64,000 nucleotides of DNA from Atherinomorus stipes (lineage: Eukaryota > Chordata > Actinopteri > Atheriniformes > Atherinidae). The position numbers and the translations under genes were made by a program. The notes beneath the pieces were generated by a model, which worked only from the letters and a program-made list of their open reading frames with translations, was not told the origin of the DNA and made no database searches. Numbering within the stretch: the stretch's first letter is position 1; each line of letters starts with the position of its first letter. The DNA lies in the NCBI GenBank assembly GCA_023101725.1, contig JALJCO010013717.1, positions 91,001 to 155,000 of the forward strand, in the 5' to 3' direction. Positions 54,701 to 64,000 of the stretch are shown here, one piece after another.

Positions 54701-57700
54701 TGCTACGTGATGATGATGATGATTTTGTCTCATCCAGAAGTTTCTGCTACGTGATGATGATGATGATTTTGTCTCATCCAGAAGTTTCTGCTACGTGATG
54801 ATGATGATGATTTTGTCTCATCCAGAAGTTTCTGTTACGTGATGATGATGATTTTGTCTCATCCAGAAGTTTCTGTTACGTGATGATGATGATGATTTTG
54901 TCTCATCCAGAAGTTTCTGCTACGTGATGATGATGATTTTGTCTCATCCAGAAGTTTCTGTTACGTGATGATGATGATGATGATGATTTTGTCTCATCCA
55001 GAAGTTTCTGTTACGTGATGATGATGATGATGATTTTGTCTCATCCAGAAGTTTCTGTTACGTGTGATGATGATGATTTTGTCTCATCCAGAAGTTTCTG
55101 CTACGTGATGATGATGATGATTTTGTCTCATCCAGAAGTTTCTGTTACGTGATGATGATGATTTTGTCTCATCCAGAAGTTTCTGCTACGTGATGATGAT
55201 GATGATGATGATTTTGTCTCATCCAGAAGTTTCTGTTACGTGATGATGATGATGATGATTTTGTCTCATCCAGAAGTTTCTGCTACGTGATGATGATGAT
55301 GATTTTGTCTCATCCAGAAGTTTCTGTTACGTGATGATGATGATGATGATTTTGTCTCATCCAGAAGTTTCTGTTACGTGATGATGATGATGATGATGAT
55401 TTTGTCTCATCCAGAAGTTTCTGTTGATGTGATGATGATGATGATTTTGTCTCATCCAGAAGTTTCTGCTACGTGATGATGATGATGATTTTGTCTCATC
55501 CAGAAGTTTCTGCTACGTGATGATGATGATGATTTTGTCTCATCCAGAAGTTTCTGTTACGTGATGATGATGATGATTTTGTCTCATCCAGAAGTTTCTG
55601 TTACGTGATGATGATGATGATTTTGTCTCATCCAGAAGTTTCTGCTACGTGATGATGATGATGATGATTTTGTCTCATCCAGAAGTTTCTGCTACGTAAT
55701 GATGATGATGATGATTTTGTCTCATCCAGAAGTTTCTGTTACGTAATGATGATGATGATGATTTTGTCTCATCCAGAAGTTTCTGCTACGTGATGATGAT
55801 GATGATTTATTCAATTTTGATGATTATGATTTTGTCTCATCCAGGATGATGATTTTGTCTCATCATGATGATGATGATGATGATGATTTTGTCTCATCCA
55901 GAAGTTTCTGTTACGTGATGATGATGATGATTTTGTCTCATCCAGAAGTTTCTGTTACGTGATGATGATGATGATTTTGTCTCATCCAGAAGTTTCTGCT
56001 ACGTGATGATGATGATTTTGCTATGATTTCTGATGATGATTGATGATTTTGTCTCATCCAGAAGTTTCTGCTACGTGATGATGATGATGATTTTGTCTCA
56101 TCCAGAAGTTTCTGCTACGTGATGATGATGATGATTTTGTCTCATCCAGAAGTTTCTGCTACGTGATGATGATGATGATTTTGTCTCATCCAGAAGTTTC
56201 TGCTACGTGATGATGATGATGATTTTGTCTCATCCAGAAGTTTCTGCTACGTGATGATGATGATGATGATGATTTTGTCTCATCAAGAAGTTTCTGCTAC
56301 GTGATGATGATGATGATTTTGTCTCATCCAGAAGTTTCTGCTACGTGATGATGATGATGATTTTGTCTCATCCAGAAGTTTCTGCTACGTGATGATGATG
56401 ATGATGATGATGTTTTGTCTCATCCAGAAGTTTCTGCTACATGATGATGATGATGATGATTTTGTCTCATCCAGAAGTTTCTGCTACGTGATGATGATGA
56501 TGATTTAGTCTCATCATGAAGTTTCTGCTACGTGATGATGATGATGATGATGATCTTGCCTCATCTTGAAGTTTCTGCTACGTGATGATGATGATGATTT
56601 TGTCTCATCCAGAAGTTTCTGCTACGTGATGATGATGATTTTGCCTCATCATGAAGTTTCTGCTACGTGATGATGATTTTGCCTCATCCAGAAGTTTCTG
56701 CTACGTGATGATGATGATGATTTTGCCTCATCATGAAGTTTCTGCTACGTGATGATGATGATTTTGCCTCATCATGAAGTTTCTGCTACGTGATGATGAT
56801 GATGATGATTTTGTCTCATCCATGAAGTTTCTGCTACGTGATGATGATGATGATTTTGTCTCATCCAGAAGTTTCTGCTACGTGATGATGATGATGATTT
56901 TGTCTCATCCAGAAGTTTCTGCTACGTGATGATGATGATGATTTTGTCTCATCCAGAAGTTTCTGCTACGTGATGATGATGATGATTTAGTCTCATCATG
57001 AAGTTTCTGCTACGTGATGATGATGATGATGATATCTTGCCTCATCTTGAAGTTTCTGCTACGTGATGATGATGATGATTTTGTCTCATCCAGAAGTTTC
57101 TGCTACGTGATGATGATGATTTTGCCTCATCATGAAGTTTCTGCTACGTGTGATGATGATGATTTTGCCTCATCCAGAAGTTTCTGCTACGTGATGATGA
57201 TGATGATTTTGCCTCATCATGAAGTTTCTGCTACGTGATGATGATGATTTTGCCTCATCATGAAGTTTCTGCTACGTGTGATGATGATGATTTTGCCTCA
57301 TCCAGAAGTTTCTGCTACGTGATGATGATGATTATTTAAACTTTCTGAGGCAGAATCGGGCTTCACGGCTCTGCTCGCACACTTCGTTTTACTGCTGTGA
57401 CATGGCTAAAAATCAGCCACTGGAAGCACGAATGTCTGGTTTTTCCGCAAACTCGCTCCAACAGAAAAAAGCAGGTGATGAAGTTCAACGGGCAGCTCGT
57501 TTATTTTTGTGGTGATCCGTCCTCATTTACAGACGTTTTTTCTGCGGCGGCTTTGATGACGTCACTGTTATGTGACATCATCGCAGGTGAATGTCTGTAA
57601 ATAAGGACGAATCACCACAAATAAGCAACTCAAAGCTATGATCCGATTGCCTGAGAGGCCGTCCTCAGTTACATCATCGTCATCATCATCGTAATAAATA

Positions 57701-60700
57701 ACAATGATAAAGACTCGCCTGGTGGTTTTGCGCCACATCTACCCGAGTTTCCTCTCGGTGATTAATTTCTGCTATAAGCCGTTTGTCTGAAGAGAGAGCG
57801 GGGGCCGCACGATGAATCGTTAAAAATCTCCGTTCACACATGCATGTGATCTCATTTCTGTTGTTCTCTTCCATGAAGCGATGCACAGACGTGGCATCTT
57901 TATCTTATAGGTTTAAGCAAGTGATTAGAAAAAGGAGATAATCTATAACCAGCAGGAGTTGATTTAATTCATGCAGTCTAACTTTGTGTTTTTATGTTTT
58001 CTCCTTTACAGTCAACGCAGCAGACAACAAGCAGAGGGACAAGAACATGACCACCATCAAGGTCACCATCGACCCGTAAGTCTCTGAGAGGGTCCTGGTT
58101 CTAGATCAGTAAAGAATGGAACCGTTCATGTATGGCATAATGCCTTGTTTTAACCAGCATCTGGTGGTGTTACGTTCCAACACAAGATGCCGTCAGTTTA
58201 CCAACCTGCTGGAAAGGAGGGCTGGGCGAAACGGACCAAATACCACCATATATTTATTTTAGATGACGATATACGATATATCCGGTATTTTTACCCTAAT
58301 GTGTCTGAAAGTTTCATTTCATATCAAACAGCTGTGTTTTAGTACTGAAACATGTTTATCATAAAGGTATCGCTCCACTGCAGAGATGGAACTGACAAAC
58401 ACTGTTAGAGATGTTTGTTAGATCAAAGTACTTAAAGATAGCTGCTGGTTTTTATGATTTCTGTGTAAAAGTCTTGGGGAGGATGTTCTTCCAGACAGTT
58501 TAGATAATAGGGGTGGGAAAAAATATTGATGCACTGAAACATTGCGATATTTCCATATGCCAATACCATATCTATATTAAAAACACAGTATCACATCTGT
58601 TTTACTGATGAAAAACCATCATCGAGATTTCAGCGTTCTGTTAGAAAATCTAGTGGTATTTCGTGAAATTTCATCAGATTTCGTTGTTCCTGAATTTCTT
58701 TGGATGGCAGCATGATGTCTAGCTTTTGAGGATCTTTTGGTCTACTTCACTTTGTCAGGCAGGTCCTATTAAAGTGATTTCTGACTCACTGACTCACCAA
58801 ACTCACTTAAGTTTGGTCTCTGCTGGTGCAGCTCCTGTATCTCTTCTTAAGTTTGGTCTCTGCTGGTGCAGCTCCTGTATCTCTTCTTAAGTTTGGTCTC
58901 TGCTGGTGCAGCTCCTGTATCACTTCTTAAGTTTGGTCTCTGCTGGTGCAGCTCCTGTTTTTCTTCTTAAGTTTGGTCTCTGCTGGTGCAGCTCCTGTTT
59001 TTCTTCTTAAGTTTGGTCTCTGCTGGTGCAGCTCCTGTTTTTCTTCTTAAGTTTGGTCTCTGCTGGTGCAGCTCCTGTTTTTCTTCTTAAGTTTGGTCTC
59101 TGCTGGTGCAGCTCCTGTATTTCTTCTTAAGTTTGGTCTCTGCTGGTGCAGCTCCTGTATTTCTTCTTAAGTTTGGTCTCTGCTGGTGCAGCTCCTGTAT
59201 CTCTTCTTAAGTTTGGTCTCTGCTGGTGCAGCTCCTGTATCTCTTCTTAAGTTTGGTCTCTGCTGGTGCAGCTCCTGTTTTTCTTCTTAAGTTTGGTCTC
59301 TGCTGGTGCAGCTCCTGTATCTCTTCTTAAGTTTGGTCTCTGCTGGTGCAGCTCCTGTATTTCTTCTTAAGTTTGGTCTCTGATGGTGCAGCTCCTGTTT
59401 TTCTTCTTAAGTTTGGTCTCTGCTGGTGCAGCTCCTGTATTTCTTCTTAAGTTTGGTCTCTGCTGGTGCAGCTCCTGTTTTTCTTCTTAAGTTTGGTCTC
59501 TGCTGGTGCAGCTCCTGTTTTTCTTCTTAAGTTTGGTCTCTGCTGGTGCAGCTCCTGTTTTTCTTCTTAAGTTTGGTCTCTGCTGGTGCAGCTCCTGTAT
59601 TTCTTCTTAAGTTTGGTCTCTGCTGGTGCAGCTCCTGTATCTCTTCTTAAGTTTGGTCTCTGCTGGTGCAGCTCCTGTATCTCTTCTTAAGTTTGGTCTC
59701 TGCTGGTGCAGCTCCTGTATTTCTTCTTAAGTTTGGTCTCTGCTGGTGCAGCTCCTGTTTTTCTTCTTAAGTTTGGTCTCTGCTGGTGCAGCTCCTGTAT
59801 TTCTTCTTAAGTTTGGTCTCTGCTGGTGCAGCTCCTGTTTTTCTTCTTAAGTTTGGTCTCTGCTGGTGCAGCTCCTGTATTTCTTCTTAAGTTTGGTCTC
59901 TGCTGGTGCAGCTCCTGTATCACTTCTTAAGTTTGGTCTCTGCTGGTACAGCTCCTGTTTTTCTTCTTAAGTTTGGTCTCTGCTGGTGCAGCTCCTGTAT
60001 TTCTTCTTAAGTTTGGTCTCTGCTGGTGCAGCTCCTGTTTTTCTTCTTAAGTTTGGTCTCTGCTGGTGCAGCTCCTGTATCTCTTCTTAAGTTTGGTCTC
60101 TGCTGGTGCAGCTCCTGTATCTCTTCTTAAGTTTGGTCTCTGCTGGTGCAGCTCCTGTTTTTCTTCTTAAGTTTGGTCTCTGCTGGTGCAGCTCCTGTTT
60201 TTCTTCTTAAGTTTGGTCTCTGCTGGTGCAGCTCCTGTATTTCTTCTTAAGTTTGGTCTCTGCTGGTGCAGCTCCTGTATTTCTTCTTAAGTTTGGTCTC
60301 TGCTGGTGCAGCTCCTGTATCTCTTCTTAAGTTTGGTCTCTGCTGGTGCAGCTCCTGTATTTCTTCTTAAGTTTGGTCTCTGCTGGTGCAGCTCCTGTAT
60401 CTCTTCTTAAGTTTGGTCTCTGCTGGTGCAGCTCCTGTATCTCTTCTTAAGTTTGGTCTCTGCTGGTGCAGCTCCTGTATTTCTTCTTAAGTTTGGTCTC
60501 TGCTGGTGCAGCTCCTGTATTTCTTCTTAAGTTTGGTCTCTGCTGGTGCAGCTCCTGTTTTTCTTCTTAAGTTTGGTCTCTGCTGGTGCAGCTCCTGTTT
60601 TTCTTCTTAAGTTTGGTCTCTGCTGGTGCAGCTCCTGTTTTTCTTCTTAAGTTTGGTCTCTGCTGGTGCAGCTCCTGTATCTCTTCTTAAGTTTGGTCTC

Positions 60701-63380
60701 TGCTGGTGCAGCTCCTGTATTTCTTCTTAAGTTTGGTCTCTGCTGGTGCAGCTCCTGTATCTCTTCTTAAGTTTGGTCTCTGCTGGTGCAGCTCCTGTAT
60801 TTCTTCTTAAGTTTGGTCTCTGCTGGTGCAGCTCCTGTTTTTCTTCTTAAGTTTGGTCTCTGCTGGTGCAGCTCCTGTATCTCTTCTTAAGTTTGGTCTC
60901 TGCTGGTGCAGCTCCTGTATTTCTTCTTAAGTTTGGTCTCTGCTGGTGCAGCTCCTGTATTTCTTCTTAAGTTTGGTCTCTGCTGGTGCAGCTCCTGTAT
61001 TTCTTCTTAAGTTTGGTCTCTGCTGGTGCAGCTCCTGTTTTTCTTCTTAAGTTTGGTCTCTGCTGGTGCAGCTCCTGTATTTCTTCTTAAGTTTGGTCTC
61101 TGCTGGTGCAGCTCCTGTTTTTCTTCTTAAGTTTGGTCTCTGCTGGTGCAGCTCCTGTATCTCTTCTTAAGTTTGGTCTCTGATGGTGCAGCTCCTGTAT
61201 CTCTTCTTAAGTTTGGTCTCTGCTGGTGCAGCTCCTGTATTTCTTCTTAAGTTTGGTCTCTGCTGGTGCAGCTCCTGTATCTCTTCTTAAGTTTGGTCTC
61301 TGCTGGTGCAGCTCCTGTTTTTCTTCTTAAGTTTGGTCTCTGCTGGTGCAGCTCCTGTATTTCTTCTTAAGTTTGGTCTCTGCTGGTGCAGCTCCTGTAT
61401 TTCTTCTTAAGTTTGGTCTCTGCTGGTGCAGCTCCTGTATTTCTTCTTAAGTTTGGTCTCTGCTGGTGCAGCTCCTGTTTTTCTTCTTAAGTTTGGTCTC
61501 TGCTGGTGCAGCTCCTGTATTTCTTCTTAAGTTTGGTCTCTGCTGGTGCAGCTCCTGTATCACTTCTTAAGTTTGGTCTCTGCTGGTGCAGCTCCTGTAT
61601 TTCTTCTTAAGTTTGGTCTCTGCTGGTGCAGCTCCTGTTTTTCTTCTTAAGTTTGGTCTCTGCTGGTGCAGCTCCTGTATCTCTTCTTAAGTTTGGTCTC
61701 TGCTGGTGCAGCTCCTGTATTTCTTCTTAAGTTTGGTCTCTGCTGGTGCAGCTCCTGTATTTCTTCTTAAGTTTGGTCTCTGCTGGTGCAGCTCCTGTTT
61801 TTCTTCTTAAGTTTGGTCTCTGCTGGTGCAGCTCCTGTATTTCTTCTTAAGTTTGGTCTCTGCTGGTGCAGCTCCTGTTTTTCTTCTTAAGTTTGGTCTC
61901 TGCTGGTGCAGCTCCTGTATCTCTTCTTAAGTTTGGTCTCTGCTGGTGCAGCTCCTGTATTTCTTCTTAAGTTTGGTCTCTGCTGGTGCAGCTCCTGTAT
62001 TTCTTCTTAAGTTTGGTCTCTGCTGGTGCAGCTCCTGTATCTCTTCTTAAGTTTGGTCTCTGCTGGTGCAGCTCCTGTATTTCTTCTTAAGTTTGGTCTC
62101 TGCTGGTGCAGCTCCTGTATCTCTTCTTAAGTTTGGTCTCTGCTGGTGCAGCTCCTGTATTTCTTCTTAAGTTTGGTCTCTGCTGGTGCAGCTCCTGTTT
62201 TTCTTCTTAAGTTTGGTCTCTGCTGGTGCAGCTCCTGTATCTCTTCTTAAGTTTGGTCTCTGCTGGTGCAGCTCCTGTATTTCTTCTTAAGTTTGGTCTC
62301 TGCTGGTGCAGCTCCTGTTTTTCTTCTTAAGTTTGGTCTCTGCTGGTGCAGCTCCTGTTTTTCTTCTTAAGTTTGGTCTCTGCTGGTGCAGCTCCTGTAT
62401 TTCTTCTTAAGTTTGGTCTCTGCTGGTGCAGCTCCTGTATCTCTTCTTAAGTTTGGTCTCTGCTGGTGCAGCTCCTGTATTTCTTCTTAAGTTTGGTCTC
62501 TGCTGGTGCAGCTCCTGTTTTTCTTCTTAAGTTTGGTCTCTGCTGGTGCAGCTCCTGTTTTTCTTCTTAAGTTTGGTCTCTGCTGGTGCAGCTCCTGTTT
62601 TTCTTCTTAAGTTTGGTCTCTGCTGGTGCAGCTCCTGTTTTTCTTCTTAAGTTTGGTCTCTGCTGGTGCAGCTCCTGTTTTCCTTCTTAAGTTTGGTCTC
62701 TGCTGGTGCAGCTCCTGTATCTCTTCTTAAGTTTGGTCTCTGCTGGTGCAGCTCCTGTTTTTCTTCTTAAGTTTGGTCTCTGCTGGTGCAGCTCCTGTAT
62801 TTCTTCTTAAGTTTGGTCTCTGCTGGTGCAGCTCCTGTATCTCTTCTTAAGTTTGGTCTCTGCTGGTGCAGCTCCTGTATCTCTTCTTAAGTTTGGTCTC
62901 TGCTGGTGCAGCTCCTGTTTTTCTTCTTAAGTTTGGTCTCTGCTGGTGCAGCTCCTGTTTTTCTTCTTAAGTTTGGTCTCTGCTGGTGCAGCTCCTGTAT
63001 TTCTTCTTAAGTTTGGTCTCTGCTGGTGCAGCTCCTGTTTTTCTTCTTAAGTTTGGTCTCTGCTGGTGCAGCTCCTGTATCTCTTCTTAAGTTTGGTCTC
63101 TGCTGGTGCAGCTCCTGTATTTCTTCTTAAGTTTGGTCTCTGCTGGTGCAGCTCCTGTTTTTCTTCTTAAGTTTGGTCTCTGCTGGTGCAGCTCCTGTAT
63201 CTCATCCCGTCTCTCTCTCTTCTGCTGTTACCAGGGAGTCGAACACCATTTCCATATGGAACAACGGGAAAGGAATTCCTGTTGTGGAGCATAAGGATGA
63301 GAAGATGTACGTTCCAGCTCTCATTTTTGGCCATCTGCTCACCTCCAGCAACTATGATGATGAAGAGAAGAAGGTTACAG
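33748..63380 (+). CDS. top2b: DNA topoisomerase II beta, exons 1-5; 3' part outside window
   Basis: Nuclear ATP-dependent type IIA topoisomerase that passes one duplex through a transient double-strand break. Five coding segments are visible: 33748-33789, 37583-37747, 43118-43208, 58012-58075 and 63235-63380. They total 508 nt, about 169 residues of a protein of roughly 1600, with matching phases. They encode the N-terminal extension and the first part of the GHKL ATPase domain: LSVERVYQKKT, EHILLRPDTYIGSVEP, the Glu of FDEIL with NAADNKQRD, and SIWNNGKGIPVVEHK with LTSSNYDD. The GRNGYGAK loop should be in the next exon. VGMN, QRDKNM and DPESN fit the beta rather than the alpha paralogue, as does the NGLY1 neighbour. 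No lesion is seen. The introns are unusually long and minisatellite-rich. Confidence 0.95.
33790..35195. other. First part of top2b intron 1
   Basis: A GC-rich start (33790-34080) probably continues the promoter-associated CpG-rich zone. A run of 22 G occurs at 34360-34381. The rest is AT-rich and unique; no exon recognised. Confidence 0.5.
34360..34381. repeat. Poly-G run of 22
   Basis: Uninterrupted G homopolymer in top2b intron 1, about 570 bp after exon 1. Its length is likely to be imprecise in any assembly. Confidence 0.95.
35196..35780. repeat. 60-bp minisatellite, nine to ten copies, with a stray copy at 35892-35940
   Basis: The unit contains GATGCATGGTCCGATACCCG, GATCCGATATC and GCTGGATCAGAGGTGGTAGA. 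Some units carry an additional CGGCTCCGATAT. A further copy appears beyond 110 bp of other sequence at 35892-35940. Its CCGATACC/GATATCGG words resemble termini of common fish MITEs, so the array may derive from one. Confidence 0.93.
36010..36077. mobile_element. 68-bp hAT-type MITE with perfect 8-bp target duplication
   Basis: Starts TAGGGATGCACCGAT and ends ATCGGTGCATCCCTG, inverted except for the first base. Flanked by ATATTAAG at 36002-36009 and 36078-36085. The inner sequence is barely 40 bp, so the element is little more than its two ends. Confidence 0.85.
36305..36750 (-). mobile_element. 3' end of a fish LINE (Rex1/RTEX-like)
   Basis: On the - strand it encodes VGEEMDSLTTVTDRRILGRI, and, after a frameshift, ARLLLPRCSERYRSSFLPAA, typical of the C-terminus of fish non-LTR retrotransposons. 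The element ends with ATTAATAAAGTATTCTGATT as its 3' tail. It is 5' truncated and has frame damage, as expected for an inactive copy in top2b intron 1. The clade is from memory. Confidence 0.75.
36751..37582. other. Unique right end of top2b intron 1
   Basis: No gene recognised. Open frames at 37387-37578 and upstream have no recognisable product and do not join exon 1 or exon 2 in phase. Confidence 0.5.
37583..37747 (+). CDS. top2b: top2b exon 2
   Basis: Fifty-five codons: a Lys/Gly-rich segment (GDIGKMEGTKKDKSGS), then KLSVERVYQKKTPLEHILLR and PDTYIGSVEPVTQ, the beginning of the ATPase domain. I chose the acceptor CTGAACAG because it joins exon 1 in phase 0. An upstream TACAG at 37539 would be out of phase, and its frame meets a stop. 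The insertion that separates the human beta-1 and beta-2 isoforms is not obvious here. The donor is CAG|GTGGGT. Confidence 0.93.
37835..38200 (+). mobile_element. Partial copy of the fold-back element seen at 4077-4952
   Basis: Shares GTCCGAGCCAAAAAGGTCCA, GTGTCCTGAGTGGGTAGCGT and GCCGATAATGCAAGCGTA in the same order as the left arm and centre of the ngly1 intron 2 copy. The right arm is absent. Sequence divergence is moderate. It lies in top2b intron 2. Confidence 0.8.
38408..41862. repeat. 32/34-bp minisatellite, about 102 copies
   Basis: The core is GCAGAACCGTCAGGAT. In the left third it is followed by TACCAACCACGCC or GACCAACCACGCC (32-34 bp, heterogeneous); from about 39.7 kb by GAGGAACCGCGCCCTGAT (34 bp, very homogeneous). 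This suggests recent amplification of the right part. It fills most of top2b intron 2. Confidence 0.95.
41863..42350. other. Unique spacer with GAT/GAC run and palindrome
   Basis: Contains an imperfect GATGAC/GATGGT run at 42119-42196. At 42223-42237 and 42251-42265 are perfect 15-bp inverted repeats (ATCGTTCCTGAATGA) around a 13-nt loop. No gene recognised. Confidence 0.7.
42351..43077. repeat. 49/67-bp composite minisatellite, about 12 units
   Basis: Units share GAGATAGAACCCGATCAGAA and CTGAACCCGGTCCGGACCAG. Long units add GCGTTCAGCATCAGTTACC. Long and short units alternate at the left (116-bp super-unit); only long units remain at the right. It ends about 40 bp before top2b exon 3. Confidence 0.92.
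43118..43208 (+). CDS. top2b: top2b exon 3
   Basis: Encodes PMWVFDEDVGMNQREITYVP and GLYKIFDEIL. The Glu of FDEIL is the GHKL motif I residue that activates the attacking water in type II topoisomerases. The acceptor is CCGTTTCAG and the donor CTCG|GTAAGT, ending in phase 1. A 20-bp array begins within about 10 bp of the donor. Confidence 0.96.
43216..44125. repeat. 20-bp minisatellite with 60-bp higher-order period
   Basis: Two unit types: GTCCGTTTGTCTCAGAGGAC, and GTCCATCTGTCCGGTGAAGC. They occur largely in fixed order every 60 bp. The array starts within about 10 bp of the exon 3 donor. All three + frames are open over long stretches (up to 217 codons), an artefact of the 20-bp unit. Confidence 0.94.
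44126..44404. other. Unique spacer in top2b intron 3
   Basis: Between the 20-bp and 35-bp arrays. No gene or motif recognised. Confidence 0.5.
44405..49035. repeat. 35-bp minisatellite, about 132 copies
   Basis: The unit contains AAGTAAACAGCTGATCAGAT and GATGAAGGCGTTACT. Variants include GCG/GTG, TTACT/TCACT and loss of GAA (32 bp). Between 46.2 and 47.2 kb several units have irregular small deletions. Each unit holds GTAAACA (forkhead-like) overlapping CAGCTG (E-box). Confidence 0.96.
49036..50114. other. Unique region in top2b intron 3
   Basis: About 1.1 kb of non-repetitive sequence without recognised gene. Open frames at 49706-49912 (-) and 49919-50179 (+) have no recognisable product; the latter runs into the GAT-containing array. 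Confidence 0.5.
50115..50975. repeat. About 44-bp minisatellite containing GAT runs, left block (about 19 copies)
   Basis: The unit contains GATTTTGTCTCATCCAGAAG and TTTCTGTTACGT followed by a GAT run of three to eight copies. Unit length therefore varies from about 38 to 56 bp. Confidence 0.94.
50976..51820. mobile_element. Diverged array remnants and a dispersed fish repeat
   Basis: From 50976 to 51480 decayed copies of the GATTTTGTCTCATCCAGAAG unit are separated by unrelated sequence. From about 51510 to 51810 is a segment (AAAAGTTACAGGCAACCAGT, GAAGAGAGGCCAGAACGGGG, CTCCAGGTCGCACCGGGATA) that I recognise as a dispersed repeat common in teleosts, class uncertain. Its right end joins the main GAT-containing array. 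Confidence 0.5.
51821..57330. repeat. About 44-bp minisatellite containing GAT runs, right block (about 122 copies)
   Basis: Same unit as the left block: a microsatellite inside a minisatellite. CTGTTACGT variants dominate at the left and CTGCTACGT at the right. Between about 56.5 and 57.3 kb, many units read GCCTCATCATGAAG instead of GTCTCATCCAGAAG. Irregular units occur near 53.7, 54.3, 55.8 and 56.0 kb. Confidence 0.95.
57331..58011. other. Unique right end of top2b intron 3
   Basis: No gene recognised apart from the exon 4 acceptor region. It contains a small CATCAT/GATGAT stretch at 57673-57692. Confidence 0.5.
58012..58075 (+). CDS. top2b: top2b exon 4
   Basis: Only 64 nt, encoding (V)NAADNKQRDKNMTTIKVTID plus part of Pro. 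It carries the Asn of motif I (NAAD), which coordinates the ATP-bound magnesium. The acceptor is CTCCTTTACAG and the donor CCC|GTAAGT at 58076; phase 1 to phase 2. It sits alone between a 14.8 kb and a 5.2 kb intron, both largely tandem repeat. Confidence 0.96.
58076..58805. other. Left end of top2b intron 4 with MITE-like fragments
   Basis: At 58219-58300 GGGCTGGGCGAAACGGACC and GATATACGATATATCC resemble a common fish MITE end. At 58506-58690 GGGGTGGGAAAAAATATTGA and GTGAAATTTCATCAGATTTC match the family at 12650-12910. The remainder is unique. Confidence 0.55.
58806..63200. repeat. 40-bp minisatellite, about 109 copies, without net indels
   Basis: The unit contains CTTCTTAAGTTTGGTCTCTG and CTGGTGCAGCTCCTGTAT. 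Spacing is exactly 40 bp from 58821 to 63181 (109 periods). Nearly all variation sits in the last bases: TATCT, TATTT, TTTTT and rarely TATCA. The last unit ends about 35 bp before top2b exon 5. Each unit holds pyrimidine tracts followed by TAAG and by GCAG. Confidence 0.97.
63235..63380 (+). CDS. top2b: top2b exon 5
   Basis: Encodes ESNTISIWNNGKGIPVVEHK and on to YVPALIFGHLLTSSNYDDEE, KKVTG. WNNGKG is the GHKL motif II equivalent, and SSN lies in the nucleotide-binding pocket. The acceptor is CTGCTGTTACCAG and the donor ACAG|GTGAGA, ending in phase 1. The 40-bp array ends only about 35 bp upstream of this exon. Confidence 0.96.
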
Positions 63381-64000
63381 GTGAGAACAGATATTTGACA
63401 ACAATCGTTTCTGATGTTGTTTTATTTGCAGTATTTTTAATTTTATTTTTAATTTGGCATTTCAAGTGATATTTTTTTTTAATTCAATTTTTATTTTATT
63501 TCCATTCAATTTATTCTATGACTTTTTTGTTTATTTATAAAAAAAAAAAAAAAAAATAAAAAAAAAATTAATTTTCGAGGGGGAAAAAAAAAATTTTTTT
63601 TTATGTAATTATTATTGTCATAATTTTTCATTTATTTTCTTATTTTTTTATTTTATTTGACTAAATTTAATTCAATTAATTTTCTTTTTTTTATTATATA
63701 TTTCATTTTATTTAAATTAAGTTTTTATTTCATTTATACAAATTTATTTATTAATTTTTATTTACTTGTTAAATTCAATTCTTTTTTTTTTTATTTTGAC
63801 AAAATGGTAATTAAATTAAATTTGATTTTTTTAAAATCTTGTTTACATTAAATGTATTTTTTTTACTTGATTTAATTTCAGCGTAACCTTAATTTTTTTA
63901 AAAAAATTTCTTTATTTTATTCCATTTCATTTTATTTTTGATTTGACTGAATTTTTTGCCATTTATTTTCATTTTATATTGTTTCTTTTTTTTGTATTTT
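63381..64000. other. top2b intron 5, AT-rich low-complexity
   Basis: After the exon 5 donor the sequence is dominated by T and A runs (poly-A near 63539-63556, poly-T near 63594-63602). No gene recognised; the window ends inside this intron. Confidence 0.8.

Noticed and set aside
63106..63469. Longer exon 5 of top2b extending upstream into the 40-bp array
   Set aside because: The acceptor TTACCAG at 63234 restores the conserved DPES junction with exon 4; upstream residues are repeat translation.

Overview
The window is nuclear DNA from a vertebrate, most likely a ray-finned (teleost) fish. The evidence is GT/AG-split exons of two conserved vertebrate genes, L2-type LINE, hAT and fold-back elements typical of teleosts, and very high minisatellite content. 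The species cannot be fixed from the sequence.

Two genes lie in tandem on the + strand. NGLY1 (cytosolic peptide:N-glycanase) runs from exon 2 at 3491 to its stop codon at 32306; exon 1 must lie to the left of the window. Its PUB domain, zinc-binding CxxC pairs, transglutaminase-like Cys-His-Asp core and C-terminal PAW domain are spread over 11 visible exons with consistent phases and no frame breaks. After a 1.4 kb intergenic/promoter stretch, TOP2B (DNA topoisomerase II beta) starts at 33748. It is represented by exons 1-5, which encode the start of the GHKL ATPase domain; the rest lies to the right. NGLY1 followed by TOP2B in the same orientation matches the human arrangement as I recall it. 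The proteins work in unrelated processes (ER-associated degradation and DNA topology).

What is striking is the non-coding part. By hand count about 43 of 64 kb is tandem repeat. Nearly every long intron carries its own unrelated minisatellite, with units of about 17 to 67 bp and tens to more than 200 copies, while three NGLY1 introns without arrays are only 78-86 bp and a fourth, also without one, is 85 bp. Layout: 31-bp array (1-2120), 20-bp G-rich array (2122-3055), LINE with a nested hAT and a 51-bp array born inside its reverse-transcriptase sequence (3661-8205), 34-bp array (10068-12530), 20-bp array (14500-18205), 29-bp array abutting a 17-bp array (18885-25195), 25-bp array (26755-31660), 60-bp array (35196-35780), 32/34-bp array (38408-41862), 49/67-bp composite (42351-43077), 20/60-bp array (43216-44125), 35-bp array (44405-49035), about 44-bp array containing GAT runs (50115-57330), and 40-bp array (58806-63200).

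The long open frames inside these arrays (up to 1346 codons on the - strand) are explained by repeat units that lack stop codons, and I do not call them genes. I saw no convincing tRNA, rRNA, microRNA or CRISPR array. No new multi-gene system is visible; the novelty here is the architecture and origin of the repeat arrays.
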